NCBI RefSeq assembly: GCF_029223485.1
Contig: NZ_JARHTP010000002.1
Coordinates: forward strand, 790,670 to 854,669
DNA from: Streptomyces coacervatus
Lineage (GTDB): Bacteria; Actinomycetota; Actinomycetes; Streptomycetales; Streptomycetaceae
Direction: 5' to 3'
DNA length: 64,000 nt
The notes under the pieces are model-generated. The model did not search any database. It had not been told where the DNA came from and saw nothing but the letters and a program-made list of their open reading frames with translations. Below, piece after piece: positions 32,165-40,814 of this stretch. Position 1 is the first letter of the stretch, and each line of letters starts with the position of its first letter. The position numbers were made by a program, and so were the translations under genes.

Positions 32165-33736
32165 ATGTCCGAACCGAAACTGCCGAACCTTCGTGTGCGT
32201 GGGCTGAGCAAGTCCTTCGGCGGCGTACGGGCGTTGGACGGCGTGGATCTCAGCGTCCCCGGGGGCCAGGTGCACGCCCTGCTCGGGCACAACGGCGCCG
32301 GCAAGTCCACCCTGATCAAGTGCCTCGGCGGGGCCTTCCCGCCGGACGCGGGCACCATCGAGGTGGGCGGGAGCAGTTGCACACGGCTGAGTCCGCGCGA
32401 GTCGATCGCCGCGGGCGTCGCGATCATCTTCCAGACGCTCAGCGTCGTCGACTCCCTGACGGTCGCCGAGAACATCTTCCTCGGCCAGGAGTGGACCCGC
32501 TACGGGCGGATCGACCGGCGCGCCCAGGAGGAGGTGGCCGCCGGGCTGCTGGAGCGTGTCGCGGCGCACTGCTCGCCGCGCGACCGGGTGGGCGAACTCC
32601 CCACAGGGCAGCGGCAGTTGGTGGAGATCGCCAAGGCGCTCAGCCGCAGCGCCTCGGTGCTGGTCCTGGACGAGCCGACCGCCGCGCTGTCGGGGGCCGA
32701 GAGCGACGCCCTGGCCGAGCGGGTGGAGGATCTGCGCGGCCAGGGACTGGCCATCGTGTACGTCACCCATCTGCTGGCCGAGGTGGAGCGGCTCGCGGAC
32801 GCCGTGACCGTGTTGCGGGACGGGCGGGTGACCCATCAGTCGGACGTGTCGGGGTGGACGCGGCGGGAGTTGGTCGCCGCGATCGCCGGTCCGGCGGCCG
32901 GCAGCGGTGCCGTGCCCGCCGGCAGGGGGCGGGCGCGCCCCGCGGAGGCCATGCGTCCGGCCCGGCTCACGGTGGAAGGGCTGCGCGGCCCCGGATTCGG
33001 GCCCGTCGACCTCCGGGTCGCCGACGGTGAGATCGTCGGCCTGCACGGGCTCATCGGCTCCGGCCGTACGCGCATTCTGGAGACGCTGTACGGCAGGCGC
33101 CGCGCGTCCGGCGGAACGGTGTGCGTCGGTGACCGTGCCGTCGCGGCCACTCGCCCGGCCGAGGCGCTGGCCGCGGGGATCGCACTCGTTCCGGCGGACC
33201 GGCGCCAGCAGGGGCTGTTCCCGGGGCTGAGCGCGCAGGACAACGCGCTGCTGCCGTCGATCCGTCCGCTCGCACGGCGGGGCGTGCGGCGGCTGGCCCG
33301 CGAGCGGCGGATCTTCGACGCACTGTCCGAGACGGTCGGGCTGCGCCCCGCCCGACCGCGGCTGCCGGCCGCCGCCTTCTCCGGCGGGAACCAGCAGAAG
33401 CTCGTCCTGGGACGCTGGATCAACGAAGCCCGCAGCGTGGACGTCCTGCTGCTGGACGAGCCCACGCAGGGCGTCGACGTGGGTGCCCGGCAAGAGATCT
33501 ACCAGGTCGTCTCCGCACTCGCCGAACAGCGGGGCACGGCCGTGCTGTTCGCTTCCAGCGACCCGGAGGAAGTCGTCGCGCTGGCCGACCGCTGCCTGAT
33601 CGTCGCCGCGGGACGGATCGTGGGCGAGCTGAGCGGGGCCGAACTCACCGAGGCGGCGCTGCTGTCGGCCGTACACGACGCAGACGTGGACATGCACAAC
33701 CCGGACAAGCTCGCGACCTCGGAAGGAGCGGTATGA
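32165..33736 (+). CDS. Ribose-type ABC transporter double ATPase (RbsA/XylG-like)
   Basis: 523 residues with two nucleotide-binding domains. The first has Walker A GHNGAGKST, signature LPTGQRQLVEIAKAL and Walker B VLVLDEPTAAL. The second has a degenerate Walker A (GLIGSGRTRILE), as in all members of this family, signature FSGGNQQKLVLGRW and Walker B VLLLDEPTQG. It powers import through the permease encoded next. It lies 9 bp after the binding-protein gene and overlaps the permease start by 4 bp. Confidence 0.95.
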   Translation: MSEPKLPNLRVRGLSKSFGGVRALDGVDLSVPGGQVHALLGHNGAGKSTLIKCLGGAFPPDAGTIEVGGSSCTRLSPRESIAAGVAIIFQTLSVVDSLTVAENIFLGQEWTRYGRIDRRAQEEVAAGLLERVAAHCSPRDRVGELPTGQRQLVEIAKALSRSASVLVLDEPTAALSGAESDALAERVEDLRGQGLAIVYVTHLLAEVERLADAVTVLRDGRVTHQSDVSGWTRRELVAAIAGPAAGSGAVPAGRGRARPAEAMRPARLTVEGLRGPGFGPVDLRVADGEIVGLHGLIGSGRTRILETLYGRRRASGGTVCVGDRAVAATRPAEALAAGIALVPADRRQQGLFPGLSAQDNALLPSIRPLARRGVRRLARERRIFDALSETVGLRPARPRLPAAAFSGGNQQKLVLGRWINEARSVDVLLLDEPTQGVDVGARQEIYQVVSALAEQRGTAVLFASSDPEEVVALADRCLIVAAGRIVGELSGAELTEAALLSAVHDADVDMHNPDKLATSEGAV

Positions 33737-34731
33737 CCACCGCGACCACCTCATCCGCCGACCGTCTCGTTCCGGGGCCGCGCGCTCTGGCCGGCGGTGG
33801 GCTGACCGCCGTGCGGCGGCATCCGCTGCTCGTCGTGCTCGCCCTGATGGTGCTGGTGTTCCAGCTGACGACCGGGAGCTTCCTCGACTCGGGGAATCTG
33901 CGCGGGATCGCCACCGACGCGGCCACACTCACCATCGTTGCCGTGCCGCTCGCGCTGCTGGTCATCAGCGGCTACCTGGACCTGTCGGTCGGCTCCACAC
34001 TCGCACTGGGCGGGCTGGTGGCCGGCTGGCTCGCCGGGCAGCAGCACCAGTCGCCGGTCGTCGCGGTGCTCGGCGCGCTCGTCGTCGGCGCGGCGGTCGG
34101 CGTCGTGAACGGCATCCTGTGCTGTTGCCTCGGGCTGTCCGCCTTCATCGTGACGCTGGGCATGCTGACCGCCGTGCGCGGGCTGGCACAGCAGCTCTTT
34201 CCGCTGCCGCTGAGCAGCTTCGGGTCGGGGTTCGCCTGGCTCGGCGGGGCGCGTATGGCCGGGATCGACGCGCCGGTCGTCATCGCCGCACTGGTTCTTG
34301 TGACGGGCGCCCTGTTTCTGGCGCTGACCCCGGCCGGGCGGCATGTCTTCGCCATCGGCGTCAACCGGGAGGCCGCCTACCTCTCCGGCATCGGCGTGCG
34401 CCGTACGCCCTTCGCACTGTTCGTCGTCACGGGCGTCGCGGCAGCTCTGGCCGGGGCCATCAAGGCGTCGGTGCTGGACAGTGTCGTCGCCGGAACCTCG
34501 GGGGCCGGGTTCGAACTGACCGTGCTCACCGCCGTGTTGCTCGGCGGAGTCGCGCTGACCGGCGGCTCGGGCTCGGTCTTCGGGGTGCTGCTCGGCGTGC
34601 TCTTCCTCGGTTGCCTGCAGAACGGACTCACCCTGCTGAACGTGCCCGCCTTCTGGCAGCAGATGGCCCAGGGGGTCGCCCTCGTGGCCGGTGCGGCCCT
34701 CGCCTACTTCGGTCCGCGGCTGACGCGGTGA
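33733..34731 (+). CDS. Ribose-type ABC transporter permease (RbsC-like)
   Basis: 332 residues with about nine to ten hydrophobic helices. The RbsC-family motifs are present: VISGYLDLSVGSTLALGGLV, the GRHVFAIGVNREAAYLSGI loop that contacts the ATPase, and TAVLLGGVALTGGSGSVFGV. Only one permease gene is seen, so it should form a homodimer with the double ATPase. The ATG overlaps the ATPase stop (ATGA), giving tight coupling. Confidence 0.93.
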   Translation: MTTATTSSADRLVPGPRALAGGGLTAVRRHPLLVVLALMVLVFQLTTGSFLDSGNLRGIATDAATLTIVAVPLALLVISGYLDLSVGSTLALGGLVAGWLAGQQHQSPVVAVLGALVVGAAVGVVNGILCCCLGLSAFIVTLGMLTAVRGLAQQLFPLPLSSFGSGFAWLGGARMAGIDAPVVIAALVLVTGALFLALTPAGRHVFAIGVNREAAYLSGIGVRRTPFALFVVTGVAAALAGAIKASVLDSVVAGTSGAGFELTVLTAVLLGGVALTGGSGSVFGVLLGVLFLGCLQNGLTLLNVPAFWQQMAQGVALVAGAALAYFGPRLTR

Positions 34732-34778
34732 CCCGTCCCTCGACCTACGTTTCTCAGATCAGAGCAGAGAGGCATCGC

Positions 34779-36476
34779 GTGAGCGACAGCACCCCCACCC
34801 TCATCCTGACCGGCGGCCAGGTCCTGACCGTCGACGACGGCTTCACCGTGGCCGAGGGCGTGGCCGTGCGCGGCCGTAACATCGTCGCCGTCGGCAGCGA
34901 CGCCGAAATCCGCGCCCTGGCCGGGCCCGGCACACGCGTCGTCGAACTGAACGGCCGGACCGTCCTGCCCGGCATCAACGACTCCCATCTGCACGGGGCG
35001 GCGTACGGCATGACGAAGCCGCCTTTCGCCATCGCCGTCGGATACCCGGCGGTGGGTTCGATCGCCGACGTCGCGGCCGCCGTGGAGCGTGCGGTGACGG
35101 CCTCCCGGCCCGGCGAGTGGATCGTGGGGCTGGGCTGGGATCCCGGTTACCTCGCGGAGTGTCTCGCCGATCCGCGCCGCTTTCCGCACCGCCGCGACCT
35201 GGACGCCGTCGCGCCGCACAACCCGGTCTGTCTGACCGACTTCTCCTCGCACATGGTGTGGGTCAACGGCGCGGCGCTGCGCCAGTGCGGCATCGACGCG
35301 GCGAGCGCGCCCCCGGCGGGCGGCGTCATCGATCTGGGCCCGGACGGCGAGCCGACCGGCATCCTGCGCGAGGCCGCCCAGGGCCTGGTCCAGGCGGCAC
35401 TCCCCTCCCCCACGGTCGCCCAGCGCCGCCACGCCATCCAGAACGTCATCGCCGAGCTCCACTCCCGCGGCATCACCAGCTATACGGAGCCCGGTCTCGG
35501 CCCCGGCGGCACCACCACCCTCTTCGGCGGCCTGAGCACCGACAACTGGACCGCCTACGCCGACCTCGCCGCCACCGGCGAACTGCAGGCCCGGGTCAGC
35601 GTCCTGCTGCTGCCGGCGCCCATGGGCGGCTCCGCCGACGACCTGCGCAAGGGGCTGGCCGAGCTGCGCCGCCCGCAGTCCGCCGAACCGCGCCTGCTGC
35701 GCGCCATAGGTGTCAAGATCTTCGCCGACGGGGTACCGCCGAACCGCACGGCCTGGATGAACGAGCCGTACGCCGACGGCGGCCGCGGCGCGCTGTGCGT
35801 GCACGGCGACACCCCGGCGCTCCAGGTCGAGGAGGTGCGCGAGATGATCCGCACCGCCCACGAGGCGGGCTTCCAGCTCGGCGTGCACGTCACCGGCGAC
35901 CGCGCCATCGACACCGTCGTGAACGCCTTCGTCGCCGCGAACGAGGCCGCCCCGCGGCCCGACGCCCGGCACTACGTCATCCACGGCGACTTCGTCGGCG
36001 CCGGCAGCCTCGCCAAGCTCGCCGCGCACGGATACGGCATCAACATGAACCCCGCCATCAAGTGGACCATCTCCGACCTGATGGACGAGGTCGTGGGGCC
36101 CGAGCGCTCCGCGTACCAGTGGCCCGTGCGGTCCGCCGTCGAGGCCGGGGTCGCGGTGTGCGCCAGTTCCGACGCACCGATCACCGAGCCCGACTGGCGG
36201 CAGGGCGTGGCCGCGATGATGCTGCGGGAGTCCAAGGCGAGCGGCCGCAGGAGCGGTCCGGAGCAGTGTGTGGGCCTGGCCGAGGCCCTGCGGGCGTACA
36301 CGATCAATGCGGCCCGGCAGGACTTCGCGGAGGAGTGGAAGGGGTCGATCGAGACCGGGAAGGTCGCGGACCTGTGCGTACTGGACCGTCCGCTGCTGGA
36401 TCTGGACCCGCACGAGATCACGGACGCGGAGGTGGACCTGACGGTCTTCGACGGACGCATCGTCCACGAGCGCTAG
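34779..36476 (+). CDS. YtcJ-like metal-dependent amidohydrolase
   Basis: 565 residues of the amidohydrolase superfamily. The family's first metal motif has the HxH form (DSHLHGAAYG), the carboxylated-lysine region is near GVKIFADGVPPNRTAW, and late ligands are GVHVTGDRAIDTVV, YVIHGDFVG and VCASSDAPITEPDW. The short N- and C-terminal beta sandwich (LTGGQVLTVDDG; KVADLCVLD) is typical. It hydrolyses an amide or related bond; the substrate is probably what the adjacent ABC transporter imports. The GTG at 34779 is preceded by agagagg and lies 47 bp after the permease. Confidence 0.9.
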   Translation: MSDSTPTLILTGGQVLTVDDGFTVAEGVAVRGRNIVAVGSDAEIRALAGPGTRVVELNGRTVLPGINDSHLHGAAYGMTKPPFAIAVGYPAVGSIADVAAAVERAVTASRPGEWIVGLGWDPGYLAECLADPRRFPHRRDLDAVAPHNPVCLTDFSSHMVWVNGAALRQCGIDAASAPPAGGVIDLGPDGEPTGILREAAQGLVQAALPSPTVAQRRHAIQNVIAELHSRGITSYTEPGLGPGGTTTLFGGLSTDNWTAYADLAATGELQARVSVLLLPAPMGGSADDLRKGLAELRRPQSAEPRLLRAIGVKIFADGVPPNRTAWMNEPYADGGRGALCVHGDTPALQVEEVREMIRTAHEAGFQLGVHVTGDRAIDTVVNAFVAANEAAPRPDARHYVIHGDFVGAGSLAKLAAHGYGINMNPAIKWTISDLMDEVVGPERSAYQWPVRSAVEAGVAVCASSDAPITEPDWRQGVAAMMLRESKASGRRSGPEQCVGLAEALRAYTINAARQDFAEEWKGSIETGKVADLCVLDRPLLDLDPHEITDAEVDLTVFDGRIVHER

Positions 36477-36490
36477 CTCGCCTCGTACAA

Positions 36491-36510
36491 TTTGATCCCG
36501 AACGGTCAAA
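36491..36510. promoter_or_regulatory. TTTGA-N10-TCAAA dyad before the MarR gene
   Basis: tttga at 36491-36495 and tcaaa at 36506-36510 make a 20-bp interrupted palindrome about 35 bp before the MarR GTG. A partial repeat (ttcaaagaaga) follows with a 14-bp period. MarR proteins bind palindromes of this size, so autoregulation is plausible. Confidence 0.45.
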
Positions 36511-36542
36511 GAAGACGTTCAAAGAAGAGCGAGGGAGCACCC

Positions 36543-37115
36543 GTGCCCGGCCAGCGTTCCATCACCGAAGCCGAGAAGCTCGCCGCGGCGAAACTCGGCG
36601 GCTTCCCGATCCGCCGGGACCAGATGGCGGCCGTGGCCAACATCTACCGGGCCGCCTCCGCGGTGCGCCAGCACGTGGAGAACTCGGTGCTGCGCGGCTC
36701 CGACCTGACGTGGACGGCGTTCGTCGTGCTGTGGGTCGTATGGGTGTGGGGCGAGTCGGAGACCCGGCACGTGGCCGAGGAGGCGGGCATCTCCAAGGGG
36801 ACGCTCACCGGCGTGTCGCGCACCCTGGAGTCCCGCGGCCTCATCCGGCGGGCCGGCCACCCGTCGGACGGCCGACTGGTCCTGCTCAGCCTCACCGAGG
36901 AGGGCGAGCAGCTGATGCAGCGCCTGTTCCCGGCGTTCAACGAGGAAGAGGCCTTCGTCACCGGCCAGTTGACGGACGAGGAGTGCCGGACCCTGGCGGA
37001 GGGTCTGCGCCGCGTGGTCCTCCAGGTGGAGGAGAACGGCGAGGAACGCCGGCAGTCCCTGCTCAACGGGGCGGAGCCGGCGCCGCGGCGGAGCGGGCGG
37101 CGGGCGAAGGGCTGA
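36543..37115 (+). CDS. MarR-family transcriptional regulator
   Basis: 190 residues. The winged helix is clear (ESETRHVAEEAGISKGTLTG, VSRTLESRGLIRRAGHPSDG, RLVLLSLTEEGEQL), with dimerising helices on either side. The R.....DGR wing is intact. The GTG at 36543 follows gcgagggagc. It is the last gene after the amidohydrolase on the same strand and is the natural candidate to regulate the transporter-amidohydrolase operon in response to its substrate. Confidence 0.9.
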   Translation: MPGQRSITEAEKLAAAKLGGFPIRRDQMAAVANIYRAASAVRQHVENSVLRGSDLTWTAFVVLWVVWVWGESETRHVAEEAGISKGTLTGVSRTLESRGLIRRAGHPSDGRLVLLSLTEEGEQLMQRLFPAFNEEEAFVTGQLTDEECRTLAEGLRRVVLQVEENGEERRQSLLNGAEPAPRRSGRRAKG

Positions 37116-37172
37116 GGTCGGGAGGGCGCGCCGTGCGGGCTCGGAGCATTGCCGACCGGGCCCGGTCCAACG

Positions 37173-37723
37173 TCACCCTCTTCCGCTGCAGCCCCCGTCT
37201 GCGGCAAATGCGAGGATCTCGGGAACCGCTGCGCGCAGGCTCGCAAAGTGACGGTGCACGCCGGCCACGGCAGCGGAGTTGACCCCCACACCGTCGTTCC
37301 GGCCCGCAGCCCTGCCTCGACTCCGGACGGGGCGTCCTCGACGACCAGACAGTCCTCGGGCCGGGCACCCAGCTGCTCGGCAGCCGGCAGGCAGGGCACG
37401 GGAGAGGGTTTGCCTTCGGCCACTGCGGCGGCGTCCGCAATGACGCGCGGGACCGGCAGGCCCGTCCGGGCAAAGCGCCCGCGCACCCGGTGCTCGTAGT
37501 GGGAAGTCACCAGCGCCCACGCCCCCGACGGCAGAGCTCCCAGCAGCTCCGACGCTCCGTCGAAGGCCGCATGGACGCCGGACCGGACGTCGTCGTCCTC
37601 CGGCTCGTGCAGCGCCGCCAGGCACTCCCTCGGATCCTGGTCCGGAGCCACCTCCGCGAAGGTCTCCATCGGCCGCATCCGCAGCGCCACCTGATGGACC
37701 TCGGCCGCGTCCAGCACGACCAC
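37173..37723 (-). pseudogene. HAD-family hydrolase pseudogene (5' truncated and frameshifted)
   Basis: The core and C-terminal parts of a HAD-IA phosphatase are readable: ASELLGALPSGAWALVTSHY (motif II Ser), VIADAAAVAEGKPSPVPCL (motif III Lys) and DCLVVEDAPSGVEAGLRAG (motif IV acids). The motif I DxDGT segment and cap start are missing upstream. Near 37297 the frame changes by one base after RAGTTV; the true end continues as VGVNSAAVAGVHRHFASLRA to a stop at 37173. A missing nucleophile and a frameshift make it non-functional. Confidence 0.75.
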
Positions 37724-37795
37724 ATGACCGAGCCGGGACCGGCCGACGCCCGGCGCAGGGAGCGCGGGTACAACCTCGCCACCGTGCTGGGAGTA

Positions 37796-38752
37796 TCAAC
37801 CGCCCGCCGAGCTGTAGACGGCCACGTAGTCCACAAGCATCGGAACGCCGGACCGAGTGGCCGCGCTGGGTGTGGCGTGACCGGCCAGCGGGTCGGGGAA
37901 GGCGCCGCCCATGGCCAGGTTCAGCAGGATGAAGTGGGCGTGGCCCGTGGCGGCGTTCCAGGTGGACGCATCCATCTGGGAGGCGTTCACGGAGTGGTAC
38001 TGGACGCCGTCGACGTACCAGCGCAGTTGCTGCGGGGAGACGCTGCGGTCCCACTCGAAGGCGTAGGTGTGGAAGTTGCCGGGGCAGGCGGTGTCGGGGC
38101 AGGCCCGGTTGGCGCCCAGACCGTTGGTCTCGTTGCAGGGGCCGCCGGGGTCGGTGCCGCAATGGAGGGTGCCGAAGACCTTGTTGGTGCCGTTGGCGTT
38201 CTCCATGATGTCGAACTCGCCGATGGCGGGCCAGTTCTGGTAGTTGCCGCGGAACGGCGCGCCCAGGGTCCAGAAGGCGGGCCAGTAGCCGTCGGCCGCG
38301 TCGCCGGTGACGTCGGGGACCTGGATGCGGCTTTCGATGCGCAGCCTGCCTCCGGCCGGCGGTTCGAAGTCGCTGCGCCGGGTCTCGATCCGGGCGGAGG
38401 TCCAGTTGCCGGCCGCGTCCTTGATCGGGGTGATCTTCAGATGCCCGGCGCCGTCCTGCTGCAGGTTGGCCGGGTCCGAGGTGTAGGTCTGCACCTCGCC
38501 GGTGCCCCAGTGCGCGGCACCGCCCGGGTAACTGGTCCCGGTGTCGGTGATCCAGTTGTCGCTGGAGGGCTGGGCGCCCGCAGAGCCGGTGAAGTCGTCG
38601 CTCCAGACCAGGCTCCAGCCGCCCGGGGTCGGCGGAACGTCGGCACTGGCGAGGCCGTACAGGCCGCCGCCGAGCAGGGCGAGCCCGCCCAGCACGCCGA
38701 TCGCCGCCCGCAGCGGCCGACGCGTCTTCCTTGCATGCTTGTTGCGCAACAC
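37796..38752 (-). CDS. Secreted GH16 beta-glucanase (laminarinase-like)
   Basis: 318 residues. A signal peptide or anchor (RKTRRPLRAAIGVLGGLALL, GGGLYGLASA) precedes the GH16 domain. The catalytic E-x-D-x-x-E motif is Glu179-Asp181-Glu184 in GEFDIMEN, and aromatic substrate-cleft residues are present (YWPAFWTLG, FHTYAFEWD). No carbohydrate-binding module follows. It should cut beta-1,3 (or mixed 1,3-1,4) glucan outside the cell. The GTG start has a tggaggtc ribosome-binding site. Its promoter carries a TGAGAGCGCTCTCA operator just after the -10. Confidence 0.93.
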   Translation of the reverse strand: MLRNKHARKTRRPLRAAIGVLGGLALLGGGLYGLASADVPPTPGGWSLVWSDDFTGSAGAQPSSDNWITDTGTSYPGGAAHWGTGEVQTYTSDPANLQQDGAGHLKITPIKDAAGNWTSARIETRRSDFEPPAGGRLRIESRIQVPDVTGDAADGYWPAFWTLGAPFRGNYQNWPAIGEFDIMENANGTNKVFGTLHCGTDPGGPCNETNGLGANRACPDTACPGNFHTYAFEWDRSVSPQQLRWYVDGVQYHSVNASQMDASTWNAATGHAHFILLNLAMGGAFPDPLAGHATPSAATRSGVPMLVDYVAVYSSAGG

Positions 38753-38854
38753 GGGATGACCTCCACGAGGTGGGGGGAGCAGGAGGTAGCGGCTTCAACA
38801 GAAACCGCGTCCGTCACTGTGGTGCTCACCGTGAGGGCCGTCAATGGATATCAC

Positions 38855-38868
38855 TGAGAGCGCTCTCA
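38855..38868. promoter_or_regulatory. LacI-type operator 1 (GH16 side)
   Basis: Perfect 14-bp palindrome TGAGAGCGCTCTCA. It is the same form as the CebR operator (TGGGAGCGCTCCCA) of Streptomyces cellobiose genes, differing by one symmetric base pair. On the minus strand it abuts a -10 (taggtg, 38867-38872) that lies 17 bp from a -35 (ttcacc, 38890-38895), so a bound repressor would block GH16 transcription. Confidence 0.85.
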
Positions 38869-38980
38869 CCTACACGAAAGTGACCAGTCGGTGAAGGCCG
38901 GGCGGAGCAACGGGAGTTGGTGCGTGAGGCGATCCGCCGCCACATTCGGCACTCGGACACCTCCTCCCCCGCGCATCGCC

Positions 38981-39009
38981 TTGACCGCCCCCGTCCACGC
39001 CAGCAGAAT
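38981..39009 (+). promoter_or_regulatory. Promoter of the six-hairpin glycosidase-like gene
   Basis: ttgacc (38981-38986) and cagaat (39004-39009) are spaced by 17 bp, a good housekeeping-sigma match. Operator 2 starts 10 bp after the -10, right at the expected transcription start. Confidence 0.6.
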
Positions 39010-39018
39010 ATGGCCACT

Positions 39019-39032
39019 TGAGAGCGCTCTCA
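39019..39032. promoter_or_regulatory. LacI-type operator 2 (plus-strand side)
   Basis: A second, identical TGAGAGCGCTCTCA lies 164 bp from the first and just downstream of the plus-strand promoter. Two identical operators, one per divergent promoter, imply one LacI-family repressor for both genes; its gene is not adjacent. Confidence 0.85.
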
Positions 39033-39074
39033 GACATCAGACGGAGCAGCGTCACCGACCCAAGGAGAGCAGTC

Positions 39075-40454
39075 ATGCCCGAGATCGCCCGTCGGACGCT
39101 CCTCGGGGCTGGTACCGCCGCTGCCGCCCTGACAGCCTTCGGCAGTGGCGCGGCTCGTGCAGCAGACGTCTCGACTCCCGCCTCCGGGACGGGAGATGCC
39201 CGGACCCGCGGCTACGCCTTCCTCGCCGCGGCCATGGACGGTTACCCGGAGCACGGCAGTATCCGTCTGGCCCAGAGCTACAGCGATCAGGCGGGCCTCT
39301 TCAGCACGGCGTTCACGTACGACAACGCGCTGGCGATTCTGGCCCACCTCGCCCACCCCGCCCCCGACTCGTGGTCCAGAGCCGTTGCTCTCGGCGATGC
39401 GCTGCTGTACGCACAGGCCCACGACCCCCAGTACACGGACGGCAGGCTTCGGCAGGCCTACAACGTGGGGCCGTACGTCTTCTACGACGGTTCAGCGCAG
39501 CCGGACGGCTTTGTCCGCCCTGACAGCACCGTGAACGTCGGCACCCAATTCGGCTTCACCGGTACGGCAGTCGGCGACATGGCCTGGGCGGGCATCGCGC
39601 TGGCTGCGCTGGCCGGCCGTACGAGAGCCGGCCGCTTCCTCGCAGGTGCCGTACGGATCGGTGAATGGGTGGAGGCGCACGCCCGGACCGAGGAGCCGCT
39701 CGGTGGCTACAAGTTCGGTGTCGACGGCGCCGACAAGAAACTCCCCTTCACCTCCACCGAGCACAACATCGATCTGACGTGCCTGTTCGGGCGCCTCGCC
39801 CGGCTCACCGGAGAGGCCGTCTGGCTGGAGCGGCGCGCCCGGGCCGAGGCGTTCCTCGACAAGATGTGGAACGACGCCGACGGGTTCTTCTACACCGGCA
39901 CCAACGACGGCGTCACCGTCAACACCTCGCCGATTCCCGAGGACACCCAGACCTGGAGCCATCTGTCGCTCCACGACCGCAGCCGTGCCCGGTCGGTGGA
40001 CTGGGCGGCGGGCAACCTGTCGGTGGTGGACACCGTGGACCGGCCCAACAGCACGGTTCCTGCCGGGCAGTCCTACGAAGGTGTCACCTTCAGTTCGGCC
40101 TCCCTCGTGGCGGACGAGGACTCGCCCATCGCGCCCTCGCAGCCCAAACCCGACCGCAGCGGCGTGTGGTTCGAGGGCACCGCCCATCTCGCCCTGGCCC
40201 TGCGCGATCGCGGCGCGTCCGGCGACGAACGGCGTGCTGCCCGTCTCATCGCCTCCATCGAGCGAGCCCAGGACCGGCTCGGCGCGGGTCAGACCGTGGG
40301 GAACAAGGCCCTTCCCGAGCGCTCGGGTGTGGTGTCGGCCAGCAGTCCGCTGGACACCGGGTTCGGGTTCGGCTACTACCCGTACCGGCACACCGGCGCG
40401 ACGGCCTGGTACCTGCTCGCGGCAGCCCGCGCCAATCCGCTGCGCGGGCGCTGA
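39075..40454 (+). CDS. Tat-exported six-hairpin (alpha/alpha) glycosidase-like protein
   Basis: 459 residues. The N-terminus EIARRTLLGAGTAAAALTAF is a twin-arginine signal with likely cleavage at ARA-AD. The mature part is a run of helical hairpins rich in Trp and Tyr (YDNALAILAHLAHPAPDSWS, GDMAWAGIALAALAGRT, EHNIDLTCLFGRLARLTGE, GYYPYRHTGATAWYLLAAA), the pattern of (alpha/alpha)6-barrel glycosidases. I cannot assign a GH family or catalytic residues with certainty. The shared operator with the GH16 gene suggests it acts on the same beta-glucan or its oligosaccharides. Confidence 0.75.
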   Translation: MPEIARRTLLGAGTAAAALTAFGSGAARAADVSTPASGTGDARTRGYAFLAAAMDGYPEHGSIRLAQSYSDQAGLFSTAFTYDNALAILAHLAHPAPDSWSRAVALGDALLYAQAHDPQYTDGRLRQAYNVGPYVFYDGSAQPDGFVRPDSTVNVGTQFGFTGTAVGDMAWAGIALAALAGRTRAGRFLAGAVRIGEWVEAHARTEEPLGGYKFGVDGADKKLPFTSTEHNIDLTCLFGRLARLTGEAVWLERRARAEAFLDKMWNDADGFFYTGTNDGVTVNTSPIPEDTQTWSHLSLHDRSRARSVDWAAGNLSVVDTVDRPNSTVPAGQSYEGVTFSSASLVADEDSPIAPSQPKPDRSGVWFEGTAHLALALRDRGASGDERRAARLIASIERAQDRLGAGQTVGNKALPERSGVVSASSPLDTGFGFGYYPYRHTGATAWYLLAAARANPLRGR

Positions 40455-40463
40455 GCCGCCTCC

Positions 40464-40814
40464 TCAACCGCCGCCGGAGCCCTTGTGCTGTCCGCCGACG
40501 AAAGCCAGAGCCTCCCGAGCGAGGGGTGACCAGTCGAGGGCCGACTCCGGAGACAGACTGAACCACTCCTTCATGGGCGTGCCCTTGTTCGCGTCGAAGT
40601 GGTCCCCCTCCTCAGCATCGACCAGCGCGTCCACCCGCGCTGCGGGCAGCTTCACCACCAGCCGCCCGCGCACGAGCATCGCGAAGATCTTGTTGTGCAC
40701 CCGCAGTGCGCTCCTGCCGAAGCCGGAGCCGCCGGGGGGTGTGACTCCCGGGAGGCCGAGCAGCTCAGTCACCAGGTCGTCGAAGCGTTCGTCCGGAGTC
40801 AGAGGATTCGTCAC
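40464..40814 (-). CDS. TfoX N-terminal / MmcQ-YjbR-like small protein
   Basis: 116 residues. FGRSALRVHNKIFAMLVRGR, LVVKLPAARVDALV and the final KGTPMKEWFSL fit the small fold shared by TfoX N-terminal and YjbR-like proteins of actinomycetes. Despite the name there is no sign of a competence role. It probably binds nucleic acid or a small ligand, but function is unknown. Its start overlaps the end of the GNAT gene upstream on the same strand. Confidence 0.7.
   Translation of the reverse strand: MTNPLTPDERFDDLVTELLGLPGVTPPGGSGFGRSALRVHNKIFAMLVRGRLVVKLPAARVDALVDAEEGDHFDANKGTPMKEWFSLSPESALDWSPLAREALAFVGGQHKGSGGG

Noticed and set aside
31139..33928. Very long minus-strand open frame (929 codons) across the ABC transporter genes
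   Set aside because: It is the reverse-strand shadow of three well-supported transporter genes; its product is Arg/Gly/Val-rich with no recognisable domain.
38855..39032. The two TGAGAGCGCTCTCA sites as true CebR boxes
   Set aside because: The CebR consensus is TGGGAGCGCTCCCA. Both copies here differ at the same symmetric position, so a different LacI protein is likelier.
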